Of a stretch of 64,000 bases of DNA, positions 45,212 to 52,995 are shown piece by piece. Every line of letters begins with the position of its first letter. Positions within the stretch are counted from its first letter, which is position 1. This DNA comes from Bacteriovoracaceae bacterium (GTDB taxonomy: Bacteria > Bdellovibrionota > Bacteriovoracia > Bacteriovoracales > Bacteriovoracaceae): contig JAIPEG010000003.1 in the NCBI GenBank assembly GCA_021737405.1, positions 124,001 through 188,000 on the forward strand, given 5' to 3'. The position numbers and the translations under genes were made by a program. The notes beneath the pieces are model-generated. The model was not told where the DNA came from. It searched no databases and saw only the letters and a program-made list of their open reading frames with translations.

Positions 45212-45610
45212 TCACAGGTTATTTACATAATTTTCAATTGAGCGAAAGTTAGAATTTACACAACTGACATAACTATAGCTTAGGGCCTCACGATCAAAGT
45301 TAGAACAGTATTGAAGATACAAAGCACCATTGGCCTGTCCCTCCGCCACTCTAAAGTTTGATTGCATACAGCTTAAAAAGAAGTAACTAACCTCATCCCC
45401 TATATTATTACAATAAGAGTAGAAGCCACCCATTTCTCTGGCCAATGATTGAAAGTTTGAATTTGAGCAACTTGAAAATGAAAGGCTGACACCTTGTCCA
45501 TAATGGGAACAGTAGCCTAGGTAGACCTTATTAAAACGACTATCTTTTGCAAAAAGAGTTGTTGATAAGAAAATGGCCAAACAGTAAGTAAGCACTATTA
45601 CTTTATTCAT
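45212..45610 (-). CDS. small exported protein with three Cys-paired repeats
   Basis: A 132-aa secreted protein with a signal peptide (residues 1-21). The mature part is three copies of a unit of about 33-36 residues: a cysteine in a Tyr-Cys, a strand ending SxSFxSC/YFFLSC/YSYVSC, then SNFR/SNFQ. The Cys pairs are C34-C48, C67-C81 and C102-C117, with 14, 14 and 15 residues between them. GGAG precedes the ATG. No known family; each repeat likely closes one disulfide. Confidence 0.78.
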   Translation of the reverse strand: MNKVIVLTYCLAIFLSTTLFAKDSRFNKVYLGYCSHYGQGVSLSFSSCSNSNFQSLAREMGGFYSYCNNIGDEVSYFFLSCMQSNFRVAEGQANGALYLQYCSNFDREALSYSYVSCVNSNFRSIENYVNNL

Positions 45611-45961
45611 ACAGATCGTTCTCCAAATCGTTGTAAAGTCTTTGCCCTAAGTAATAGAACTTTGGTGACTTTGGCAAGAAATGCCAAAAATGATTGACAG
45701 AAAAAAGTACAGTCATGCTTTTAACCAATACTTAATTACTTAGTAACCTATTGATATTATACTAATTTTCTAAAGGTTCTCAAAAATACACCAGTAAAAT
45801 CAAAGAGAAACAAAGACCTCTCTTATAATTGACAACAAGAGTCAAGTTTTTCATTTTTTTGCCGATAAGCTCAAAGAATCGTGCAACTTTTTGTTTGATG
45901 ATTAAGGACAGTTAGGAATGATCTTTTTAAATTCTAATCGTTTTAATTTTGGGAGAAAAGA
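45611..45961 (+). other. intergenic region between divergent exported-protein genes
   Basis: 351 bases, AT-rich, containing no credible gene. It holds an inverted repeat TTTGGCA / TGCCAAA (45670-45676 and 45682-45688, five-base spacer) followed at 45694 by TTGACA; a matching -10 is poor. A TATACT at 45758-45763 could be a -10 for the plus-strand gene, again with no good -35. It is probably a divergent promoter region. Confidence 0.5.
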
Positions 45962-46738
45962 GTGAGTCTAAAGCAATTCATTCTTTTCACCACTCTCTTA
46001 ATCGGACCCACTGGGGCCCAAGACAGAAACTCATTTGATGGATTAATCATTAATGAAAACGCAATCCTTGGACTTTGCGGCGAGATGAACTTTGTTCGTC
46101 AAAGAAGAGATTGTTTAAACCCAAATGTAACAGATCTCAAACACTGCCTTAAACTCGATAGTTCAGACCCACTATTTAAAGTAAATGATCGCGCCATGTA
46201 CAATTGTGTCAACAGTTCTAGTACAGGTGGAGCAGAGGTCATTCGGTCATTACTTGAAAACTCTGAAATGAAACAGAGTTGCTTGGCCGAAGATGTCAGA
46301 TTCTTCTATGAACAACTGATTGAATCTTCTGAATTTAGAGAGCTTTCAAGAGAATATGAAAATAACTTAGGTTCTCCCTTGGTCCTCAATTTTGCTATTG
46401 ATACAAGGGATTCAATCTCTAGTCTCCAGCTAGACTTAAGTGAACTCAATATACCAGGTATAAAAAAAGAGCCCATTAATCTAAGTATTTCGGCCTTCAG
46501 CCAAAAGGCGCCCTGTCAAAGGATAAGTCGAGAAGCTATTTTCAATCGAGTAGCAGAAGAACTCGCAAGACTAACGATGGTAAGCTCCCAAAGAGATTTA
46601 AACCTTCTTGAGCAGGACGATTTTCAAAAACCGGGTGACCAGGTCTTTGATGCAGGACGATTTTCAAATCAAGAAGATAGCGACTTATCTGATCAACCAG
46701 AGATTCCACCAAAAGAAACCAGTGCTTCTATCCGTTAG
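45962..46738 (+). CDS. exported protein of unknown function
   Basis: A 258-aa protein beginning with GTG behind GGGAG. Signal peptide residues 1-19 (FILFTTLLIGPTGA). The mature part has at least six cysteines (LCGEMN, DCLNPN, HCLKL, NCVNS, SCLAE, PCQRI), so disulfides and an extracytoplasmic life are likely. The C-terminal 60 residues are acidic and Asp/Gln-rich. The last 11 bases overlap the convergent coiled-coil gene. A short DNA repeat lies inside the coding sequence. Confidence 0.75.
   Translation: MSLKQFILFTTLLIGPTGAQDRNSFDGLIINENAILGLCGEMNFVRQRRDCLNPNVTDLKHCLKLDSSDPLFKVNDRAMYNCVNSSSTGGAEVIRSLLENSEMKQSCLAEDVRFFYEQLIESSEFRELSREYENNLGSPLVLNFAIDTRDSISSLQLDLSELNIPGIKKEPINLSISAFSQKAPCQRISREAIFNRVAEELARLTMVSSQRDLNLLEQDDFQKPGDQVFDAGRFSNQEDSDLSDQPEIPPKETSASIR
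46612..46668 (+). repeat. 17-base direct repeat read in two frames
   Basis: GCAGGACGATTTTCAAA occurs at 46612-46628 and again at 46652-46668, 40 bases apart. Because 40 is not a multiple of three, the same DNA gives QDDFQ in the first copy and AGRFS in the second. Both copies lie within the 258-aa gene. See findings. Confidence 0.9.
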
Positions 46739-47192
46739 GCTTAGGTTTCGCTGTACTTTTTACATTTAGAAATTCATTTAATGATTTAAGAACACTCTCA
46801 AGTGAGTTAAATTGTTTTTTTAAGTTAGCAATTTCATCATCTTGAGATTTAATTTTTTCCTTTAACTTTTCAATCTCTTCTCCGCTTCCAAGGGATTTCT
46901 TTGTGTCAAGAATTCCAGCGGCCTTAAAGCGGTCGATCTCACTTTTTAGATCCTTAATTTTCCCATTCATGACTTCAAGCTTCTTATTTAAAGAAGATTG
47001 GAATTCACTATCCTTTTTATCAAGACCACTTTTAAACTTACCCATCTCTTTATTAAAATTCTCTAGATGTTTTTCGATAAAATTGATTCTCTGATATTTT
47101 GAAAGGCTTTTTTCCTGAGTAGTTTCGTATGAGAAGTCCTGCCCATAAGAGTTGCTCAGTAAAATAAAGAAAATAGTTGTTAATTTGTTCAT
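46728..47192 (-). CDS. exported coiled-coil protein
   Basis: A 154-aa protein with a signal peptide (residues 1-17, TTIFFILLSNSYG). Residues 35-140 are heptad-patterned helix, rich in Lys, Glu and Leu, probably a periplasmic coiled coil. No family recognised. Its 3' end overlaps the convergent gene by 11 bases. No ribosome site stands out before the ATG. Confidence 0.75.
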   Translation of the reverse strand: MNKLTTIFFILLSNSYGQDFSYETTQEKSLSKYQRINFIEKHLENFNKEMGKFKSGLDKKDSEFQSSLNKKLEVMNGKIKDLKSEIDRFKAAGILDTKKSLGSGEEIEKLKEKIKSQDDEIANLKKQFNSLESVLKSLNEFLNVKSTAKPKPNG

Positions 47193-47271
47193 TGAACTAT
47201 TTTAACAAGGCATTGTTCTAAACACAATTAAGGCTAGGCTGGATAATTAAAAAGGGTTATTCTTTTACCTA

Positions 47272-48393
47272 ATGAAACCTTATCTGCTCTTTCTCCTTAC
47301 GATCCTCTCAGCGATCACCCAATCTCTGGGCCAAACAACACCTAAAAGTAGTGAATTAAAAGAACAGTGGGACTGGAAGCAGGATCAAAAAGGGTCTCAA
47401 CGTATTTGGCAAGAACAAGAAGATCTCGCCTTTCATTCTTTAAAGAAATGGCAAACGAATGCTGTGCTCATTATCAAAAACGATGAGATTGTTTATGAGA
47501 AGTATGCAAATGACTTTACTCAAACTAGACCTCACCGTCTTTGGTCAATCTCTAAGTCTTTTTCAAGTGCTTTGATTGGAAAGAGACTCTCTGAGAAACA
47601 ATGGCCTATCCACAAGTTGGCATCGGATATCATGGAAGAACTTAACCAGCCTATAAAACGAGATATCACTTTTCGAGACCTCCTGCAGATGAGCAGTGGT
47701 TTGGCATGGAACGAATTCTATGAAGCAAATCCATTTAGCAGCCATGTTGTCGATATGCTTTACATCGAAAACTTTAAAGACATGGGCCTTTTCACTGCAA
47801 AAAGGAAATCTAGAGCAAGACCAGGTAATATCTTTAACTACTCTAGTGGAGAGACAAACCTCTTGATGAGGCTATTAAAGCTTACCTTTGAAGGCCAAGA
47901 ATTATATGATGATTATCCTTGGAATACATTATTTGACCCCATTGGGATTACGTCAGCAACTTGGGAGCAAGACCAAAGTGGTAGTTTTGTAGGCTCTTCC
48001 TATCTTTTCATGACAGCACGCGACCTTGCTCGCTTTGGTAGACTCTACTTACTTCAAGGTAAGTGGCAAGACGGCATTGAGATTATCCCAAAAGATTTTG
48101 TTATGGACTCTCTTAAAATAGCACCTGCTGTTTGTCAGACACTTAAAAAGAAATCAAGAGGAACTTTAACCTATGGCCATCATTGGTGGCTTAATAAAAA
48201 ATGTCCAAATGATTTGGAGAACTACATCCCCGGAGTCGATGAAGATCTCTTTATGGCCCTCGGCCATCATGGACAAATCCTTGCGGTTTTTCCTAAGCAA
48301 AATGCTATTGCCGTTAGGTTTGGCGCTGATAAATTAGAGAAATTTGACCGAAATACGTGGATTCAATTGGTTTATAAGGCACTGGGAGAATAA
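47272..48393 (+). CDS. serine hydrolase of the beta-lactamase / class C family, exported
   Basis: A 373-aa enzyme with signal peptide (residues 1-20). It has the SxxK of the penicillin-binding fold, S92-I-S-K95, in RLWSISKSFSSAL; the Tyr motif reads NIFNYSSGE, and AALGHHG occupies the third site (usual KTG). Such hydrolases include esterases, DD-peptidases and beta-lactamases; this one is more likely an esterase or peptidase. Its stop overlaps the start of the next gene (TAATG), so the two are co-translated. Confidence 0.85.
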   Translation: MKPYLLFLLTILSAITQSLGQTTPKSSELKEQWDWKQDQKGSQRIWQEQEDLAFHSLKKWQTNAVLIIKNDEIVYEKYANDFTQTRPHRLWSISKSFSSALIGKRLSEKQWPIHKLASDIMEELNQPIKRDITFRDLLQMSSGLAWNEFYEANPFSSHVVDMLYIENFKDMGLFTAKRKSRARPGNIFNYSSGETNLLMRLLKLTFEGQELYDDYPWNTLFDPIGITSATWEQDQSGSFVGSSYLFMTARDLARFGRLYLLQGKWQDGIEIIPKDFVMDSLKIAPAVCQTLKKKSRGTLTYGHHWWLNKKCPNDLENYIPGVDEDLFMALGHHGQILAVFPKQNAIAVRFGADKLEKFDRNTWIQLVYKALGE

Positions 48394-48674
48394 TGAAAAA
48401 AGGAATTCTCTTTTTGATATTATTGTTTACCTCAAGTTGTCAAAGACCCTTTTTAAAAGTGGTATCTAGCTCCTTTGCAAAAGAGTTCTGTTCCTGTCAC
48501 TTTGTCGTTGGCCAGAGTAAAGATTATTGCGAAAAATATGCAAAGCAGATTATCCCCGTTTCTAAATATCAAATTGATGGAGAGAAGAAAGTCATTACAG
48601 CTAATGGATTAGGCCACAGTACATCTGTTCTTTATAGAAATACAAGATTAGGCTGTCGAATCGTCAACGATTAG
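48393..48674 (+). CDS. small lipoprotein of unknown function
   Basis: A 93-aa lipoprotein; signal with lipobox TSSC at residues 13-16. The mature part has four further cysteines (FCSCH, YCEKY, GCRIV) and a short beta-rich end. Coupled by one-base overlap to the beta-lactamase-fold gene. No family recognised. Confidence 0.75.
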   Translation: MKKGILFLILLFTSSCQRPFLKVVSSSFAKEFCSCHFVVGQSKDYCEKYAKQIIPVSKYQIDGEKKVITANGLGHSTSVLYRNTRLGCRIVND

Positions 48675-48704
48675 AGAATATTATGTCTTGCCCTAAGGCA
48701 AATT

Positions 48705-49796
48705 TCAGCGATAGATGGCAACAATGGATTTTAATTGGCGTGATCCAAATTTTGCCATAAGTTCAAACTCATCCCGCCTAACGGGTACGTTTATATTATC
48801 CATCGCAGACTGATCACGATCAACTTCAGGATCATGAAAGTAGATGAAGTCATTTTCCATGGCCGTTAGAACAATCCAATGCGGCGCCTTCGTTTCAGTC
48901 AGTCTATAAGCACTAATGAGAAGAACGGGAATACCTCCACTAGCAAAAATATCTTTTATTGTCGCCCAATCATATTCATCTTTGAAAACTTTTATTTTCT
49001 CTTTCTTAATTTTCTTTTCAAAAGACTTTTGAACAAGCTCTATAATTTCTTTTTTATGAGGAGATCGAACACCTTCTACAAATAGAGAAGCCGAAGTATT
49101 TAAATAGAGCTCAACTTCAAATCCCCTATTATGTGCAGCAAGTGCCAGTCCGTGGGGGCCACAGCCTCCATGACCACTGGTCATAAAAATGGTCGTCGCC
49201 TCCCTCCATAGATCAATCTCATGCTCTCGACTAAGGACAATTTTACGATTGAGGGCCTTCATTCCCATCATCAGACTAGAAGGCCCACAGGTGAAGTCGG
49301 TCGTTTGTTGATAATAAGGAACCTTGGGACCCTTAATAACTTTACCTTCAAGTTTCCTTATTTTCTTTTCATAACACTCAGCATCTTCATGATCCTCATA
49401 GTAATCTTCTTTATGAGCAAAACGCCTATAACCACAAGACTCGTAAAGGGAAATGGCAGGGACATTTGAGGATTTCACTTCTAAGCGAAGGTAGGTACAG
49501 CCTCTTTCATTGGCGAGTGCCTCTAAGCGACCTAAAAGCTTGCGACCAAGGCCTTTTCCACTATATTTTTTATCTATTGCCAGGGAGTAAAGTCGCGCCA
49601 GAGCTGTTCCCCGATGAAAGAGAATCACTCCGTAACCAGCGAGGACTCCCTCATACTCTAGGACAAGTATCTCACCGTGAGATAAGTCCATAAAATATTT
49701 AAAGTTTCTCTCACTTAATTGATCACTATCAAAAGATTGACTCTCAAGAGCAACCAGATCAGGAATGTCAGAATTTTTTCCTGCACGAAACTTCAT
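48705..49796 (-). CDS. fusion of GNAT acetyltransferase and C39-like papain-fold peptidase
   Basis: A 363-aa cytoplasmic protein with two domains. Residues 1-145 are a GNAT acetyltransferase (DKKYSGKGLGRKLLGRL is the acetyl-CoA loop; ALYESCGY near the end). Residues 155-363 are a papain-like C39 peptidase: nucleophile C170 in DFTCGPSSL, H306 in APHWIVLTA and D322 in YFHDPEVD. It is divergent from the RimK-like ligase gene (101-base gap), a pairing I know from gene-neighbourhood studies of ATP-grasp peptide ligases. AGAGGA precedes the ATG. It may trim and acetylate a peptide made by the ligase. Confidence 0.82.
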   Translation of the reverse strand: MKFRAGKNSDIPDLVALESQSFDSDQLSERNFKYFMDLSHGEILVLEYEGVLAGYGVILFHRGTALARLYSLAIDKKYSGKGLGRKLLGRLEALANERGCTYLRLEVKSSNVPAISLYESCGYRRFAHKEDYYEDHEDAECYEKKIRKLEGKVIKGPKVPYYQQTTDFTCGPSSLMMGMKALNRKIVLSREHEIDLWREATTIFMTSGHGGCGPHGLALAAHNRGFEVELYLNTSASLFVEGVRSPHKKEIIELVQKSFEKKIKKEKIKVFKDEYDWATIKDIFASGGIPVLLISAYRLTETKAPHWIVLTAMENDFIYFHDPEVDRDQSAMDNINVPVRRDEFELMAKFGSRQLKSIVAIYR

Positions 49797-49897
49797 TTTT
49801 TTCCTCTTATTTTAGTGACCAAAAAGAAGACTCATAATAACATCAAATCCATATATTGGCCTAAAAACTTTAGTCAAATTGGGCCTAAAGGAAACGA

Positions 49898-51382
49898 ATG
49901 AAAGAGCTTATTGTACTCGTAGATAATATCGAAGACTGGCAAGCTTACTACCCAACAGAGCACCTAATGCTCGCAAAAGATTACCTCTTTGACCTTAACC
50001 TCGGTAGTGCGACCAAAAGACCTATTCGCGTCATCAACTTATGTAAAAGTTATAAATACCTCTCTGTTGGCTATTACTCCTCTTTACTAGCAGAATCTCG
50101 GGCTCATAGAGTAATTCCAACCATCAAGACCCTTAATGACCTAAGTAAGAAGAAACTCTATCTTTACGACCTTGATGAACTTCAAAAGGTTGCAGAAGAA
50201 GCAGCTGAACGCTTCACAAAAAATATTAATGGCGTCAAGGCCATAGCCTTTCGTTGTTACTTTGGTCACAGCAAGGAAGAACTTTTCAAAAGTCTTGCTC
50301 GGCAAATTTATGATCAGTTCCCTTGCCCCATCCTTGAAGTCAAACTTAACTTAAAGGAACTTTGGAAAATTGAATCCATCACACCTATTTCTTTCACAGA
50401 ATTGAATGAAGCTGAAGAGGAGATGTTTGGCAAGTCGCTAGAACTATATTCTACTAGGATGTGGAGATTACCAAATCCTAAAAAGACCTATGTTTTTGAC
50501 TTGGCCATATTGGTAAATCCAGAAGAAGAGCTTCCTCCATCTGATGAATCAGCCCTAAAGAACTTTGAGAGAGTTTGCTCTGAGATGGGAATTTACTGTG
50601 AGAGAATCACAAAAAAATGCATATCTCGCCTAAATGAGTTTGATGGTCTTTTTATTCGTGAAACCACGACTATTAAAAACCACACTTATGCCTTTAGCCA
50701 CCGAGCTCAACAAGAAGGACTCGTCGTTATTGATGACCCCGAAAGTATTTTAAAATGTACAAATAAAGTTTTTATGTACAACCTTATGGAGAGGCACAAG
50801 GTCCCTCAACTCCCCTCTCGTTTTGTTTCTGAAAGTAAGGACGCTACCCTTAATTACTTAGAAGAGAGCTTTCAATACCCCATGATTTTAAAAATTCCTG
50901 ATGGTAGTTTTAGTATCGGTGTCACAAAAGTAAAAACCAGAGAAGAGCTAAAAAGTGTACTTAATGATTTTCTGAAAAAGTCCGCCCTGGTTCTTGTTCA
51001 AAAATTTCTGCCAACCGATTTTGATTGGAGAATAGGTGTGCTTAGAGGGCAACCCCTTTATGCATGTAAATACTTTATGAGCAAAGGCCACTGGCAAATT
51101 TATGATCACAATAAATTGGGGGAGGACATTTCTGGAGACTCTGAAACACTTCCTTTAGATCAAGTTCCAAAGTTTATCATCGACACAGCTACAAAAATCT
51201 CTGGCCTAGTTGGAAATGGTCTTTATGGAGTCGACATAAAAGAGCATGATGGCGAAGCCTATGTTGTCGAAGTAAATGATAACCCAAGTATTGATCACAA
51301 TGTTGAAGACCTTGTCTTAGGAGATGAGCTTTACCGTAAAATTGCGAAAGCATTTATAGAGAAGGTAAACTCTACACCCTAA
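49898..51382 (+). CDS. RimK-like ATP-grasp ligase with RLAN N-terminal domain
   Basis: A 494-aa protein. Residues 1 to about 170 match the RLAN-type N-terminal domain (RVINLCKSYKYLSVGYYSSL is the distinctive opening); the rest is a RimK-class ATP-grasp with YNLMERHKVPQLPSRF, FQYPMILKIPDGSFSIGVTK, LVQKFLPTDFDWRIGVL, and GVDIKEHDGEAYVVEVNDNPSIDHN, which carries the Mg/ATP ligands. RimK enzymes join Glu or other amino acids to protein or peptide carboxyl ends. AAAGGA precedes the ATG. Along with the divergent GNAT-C39 gene it looks like a peptide ligase/peptidase pair. The acceptor is unknown. Confidence 0.88.
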   Translation: MKELIVLVDNIEDWQAYYPTEHLMLAKDYLFDLNLGSATKRPIRVINLCKSYKYLSVGYYSSLLAESRAHRVIPTIKTLNDLSKKKLYLYDLDELQKVAEEAAERFTKNINGVKAIAFRCYFGHSKEELFKSLARQIYDQFPCPILEVKLNLKELWKIESITPISFTELNEAEEEMFGKSLELYSTRMWRLPNPKKTYVFDLAILVNPEEELPPSDESALKNFERVCSEMGIYCERITKKCISRLNEFDGLFIRETTTIKNHTYAFSHRAQQEGLVVIDDPESILKCTNKVFMYNLMERHKVPQLPSRFVSESKDATLNYLEESFQYPMILKIPDGSFSIGVTKVKTREELKSVLNDFLKKSALVLVQKFLPTDFDWRIGVLRGQPLYACKYFMSKGHWQIYDHNKLGEDISGDSETLPLDQVPKFIIDTATKISGLVGNGLYGVDIKEHDGEAYVVEVNDNPSIDHNVEDLVLGDELYRKIAKAFIEKVNSTP

Positions 51383-51387
51383 ATAGA

Positions 51388-51606
51388 CTAAAGGATATCC
51401 AACCGCTTCAATTTATACTTGATCCCATCTGTGATCATTTTTTTGATTTTGTTTTTCAAGGCCTCTTCTTTCAGGTAATCCTTTTTTTCAAACTCAGGGT
51501 TATTGTTAGTGCTTGAACGCAAGGGAATAGGCTTTTCTGGAAAAGTCACTTGGGGATGGTTAAAAGGAGCATTAGGCCCAAAGAAAGGCTTTAAGTTTAG
51601 CGCCAT
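51388..51606 (-). CDS. possible small basic protein
   Basis: An open frame of 72 aa with a Pro-rich N-terminal half and a Lys-rich helical C-terminal half (LKEEALKNKIKKMITDGIKYKLKRL). No recognised family and no strong ribosome site upstream. It ends six bases from the ATP-grasp gene. The coding-like amino acid use and fit between neighbours are its only support. Confidence 0.42.
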   Translation of the reverse strand: MALNLKPFFGPNAPFNHPQVTFPEKPIPLRSSTNNNPEFEKKDYLKEEALKNKIKKMITDGIKYKLKRLDIL

Positions 51607-51663
51607 ACCAAGAAAGTATCACAGGCTCATTCTTCTATTGAAAATCAGGAGGTTAGACGAAAT

Positions 51664-52980
51664 CTAGGAGGTGAATTCTTGACGTTTTAGCCTCAAAGAT
51701 ATGCTAGTTCCAGAGTTATCTACGCCCTCATCAAAAGGTACAGAAGTGATAGAAATACTTCCCCCAAAAAGTTCCACATAACTTTTCATGAGTGGCATAC
51801 CAAATCCTGTTCCTTCCTCTCCCTGAGTACCTAAGCGTGAAGTTCTTTTATCTGAATCAAAGATGACATTTAAAATCGATTTATCCATCCCCATACCATG
51901 GTCTTTAACTTCAAGGATTACCCATGACTCATCTTCAGTGTAGCAATTTATTTCAATGGAGGTTTCTGGAAAAGAAAATTTTATAGCGTTACTGATAAGA
52001 TTATTAAAAACGTGGTTACTGAAGGCCACTTCATCGGCCCAAAAAGATAAATCCTCGCTTTCCAGGTTTATATTTAGCTTTAATCTTTTTGCACTAAAAC
52101 GATCTTTAAATATGACTTCTGCTCTATTGATGACATTTTGAAACAATACTTCCCTTGGATGGACTTCAATTTTCCCACCCTTCAAGGCCTCATTCATGCG
52201 AACATGTTCAATAACTTCTTGCTGAAAGATACCGGCCTTTTCAAGACGGTCAAGACTTGCCTTCGCCTTCGTTTTATCCCACTCTCCTTCACTTAGTTTC
52301 TTTAAGCGAGAAACACTTGCCTGAATAAGGACGAGAGAATTAGAAAGGTCATGAGAGAGTACACGAATAAGCTTCTTCCTCTCCTCATTTGCGCGAGTGA
52401 GTTTTATTCTCCCCTCTTTCAGACGGATATTTCCTTTTTCCTTTTCTAGGGCATCTTGAAACTGAAGATATAGGCCAAGCAAGGAGAAGGAAATTGTGGT
52501 TATTGAATAAAAAAGAAGCGAATACCGTTCAACATCACTTAATGCGGATAACCAACTATTTTCTAATAATAAACCAATAAAAACAGTCGCAACCATTGGC
52601 ATCACAAACTTTACTTCGGTCACTCCAATCATAGGATAAATGATAAAGATAAAAGCAATCCCGATAAAGTGGGCCATAGGATAATCTGAGCTTCCCGTAA
52701 TATAAATGAGTACCCCAATCATCAAAGAGAGTGTAAAGCTCGTTAGCCTAATATGATGATGGAAATACCAACTGGTGTTTCGAAGTAAATAAATCGAGGC
52801 ACCGAAACAAAAGACAAACAATCTCAAAATGAGAAAGAGAAGCGCATGTGGCTCCCCTAAAATGAAATCAAAGATGGCCCACAATAGAAAGGCAAAACAA
52901 CCAAGAAAACCCACAAAAGAATTGCGTTTAAAGTGGGTTTGGTAGACTGACTCAATCAGATTCCGATCTTGATCGTTCAT
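51664..52980 (-). CDS. membrane-bound sensor histidine kinase
   Basis: A 438-aa kinase. Residues about 20-175 contain six predicted membrane helices with little loop sequence, so the sensor lies in the membrane. A coiled linker (178-200) leads to H210 in RVLSHDLSNSL, the phospho-acceptor, then an HATPase domain with NLISNAIKFSFP (N box), KDHGMGMDKS (G1) and GTGFGMPLMKS (G2). AGGAAAGC precedes the ATG. No response regulator is adjacent. The gene stops short of the gingipain-like gene by 15 bases, so they may share a transcript. Confidence 0.92.
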   Translation of the reverse strand: MNDQDRNLIESVYQTHFKRNSFVGFLGCFAFLLWAIFDFILGEPHALLFLILRLFVFCFGASIYLLRNTSWYFHHHIRLTSFTLSLMIGVLIYITGSSDYPMAHFIGIAFIFIIYPMIGVTEVKFVMPMVATVFIGLLLENSWLSALSDVERYSLLFYSITTISFSLLGLYLQFQDALEKEKGNIRLKEGRIKLTRANEERKKLIRVLSHDLSNSLVLIQASVSRLKKLSEGEWDKTKAKASLDRLEKAGIFQQEVIEHVRMNEALKGGKIEVHPREVLFQNVINRAEVIFKDRFSAKRLKLNINLESEDLSFWADEVAFSNHVFNNLISNAIKFSFPETSIEINCYTEDESWVILEVKDHGMGMDKSILNVIFDSDKRTSRLGTQGEEGTGFGMPLMKSYVELFGGSISITSVPFDEGVDNSGTSISLRLKRQEFTS

Positions 52981-52995
52981 GCTTTCCTAAAAAGA

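Noticed and set aside
45694-45763. Promoter from TTGACA at 45694 for the 258-aa gene
   Set aside because: No -10 at the correct distance; a separate TATACT at 45758 lacks a -35.
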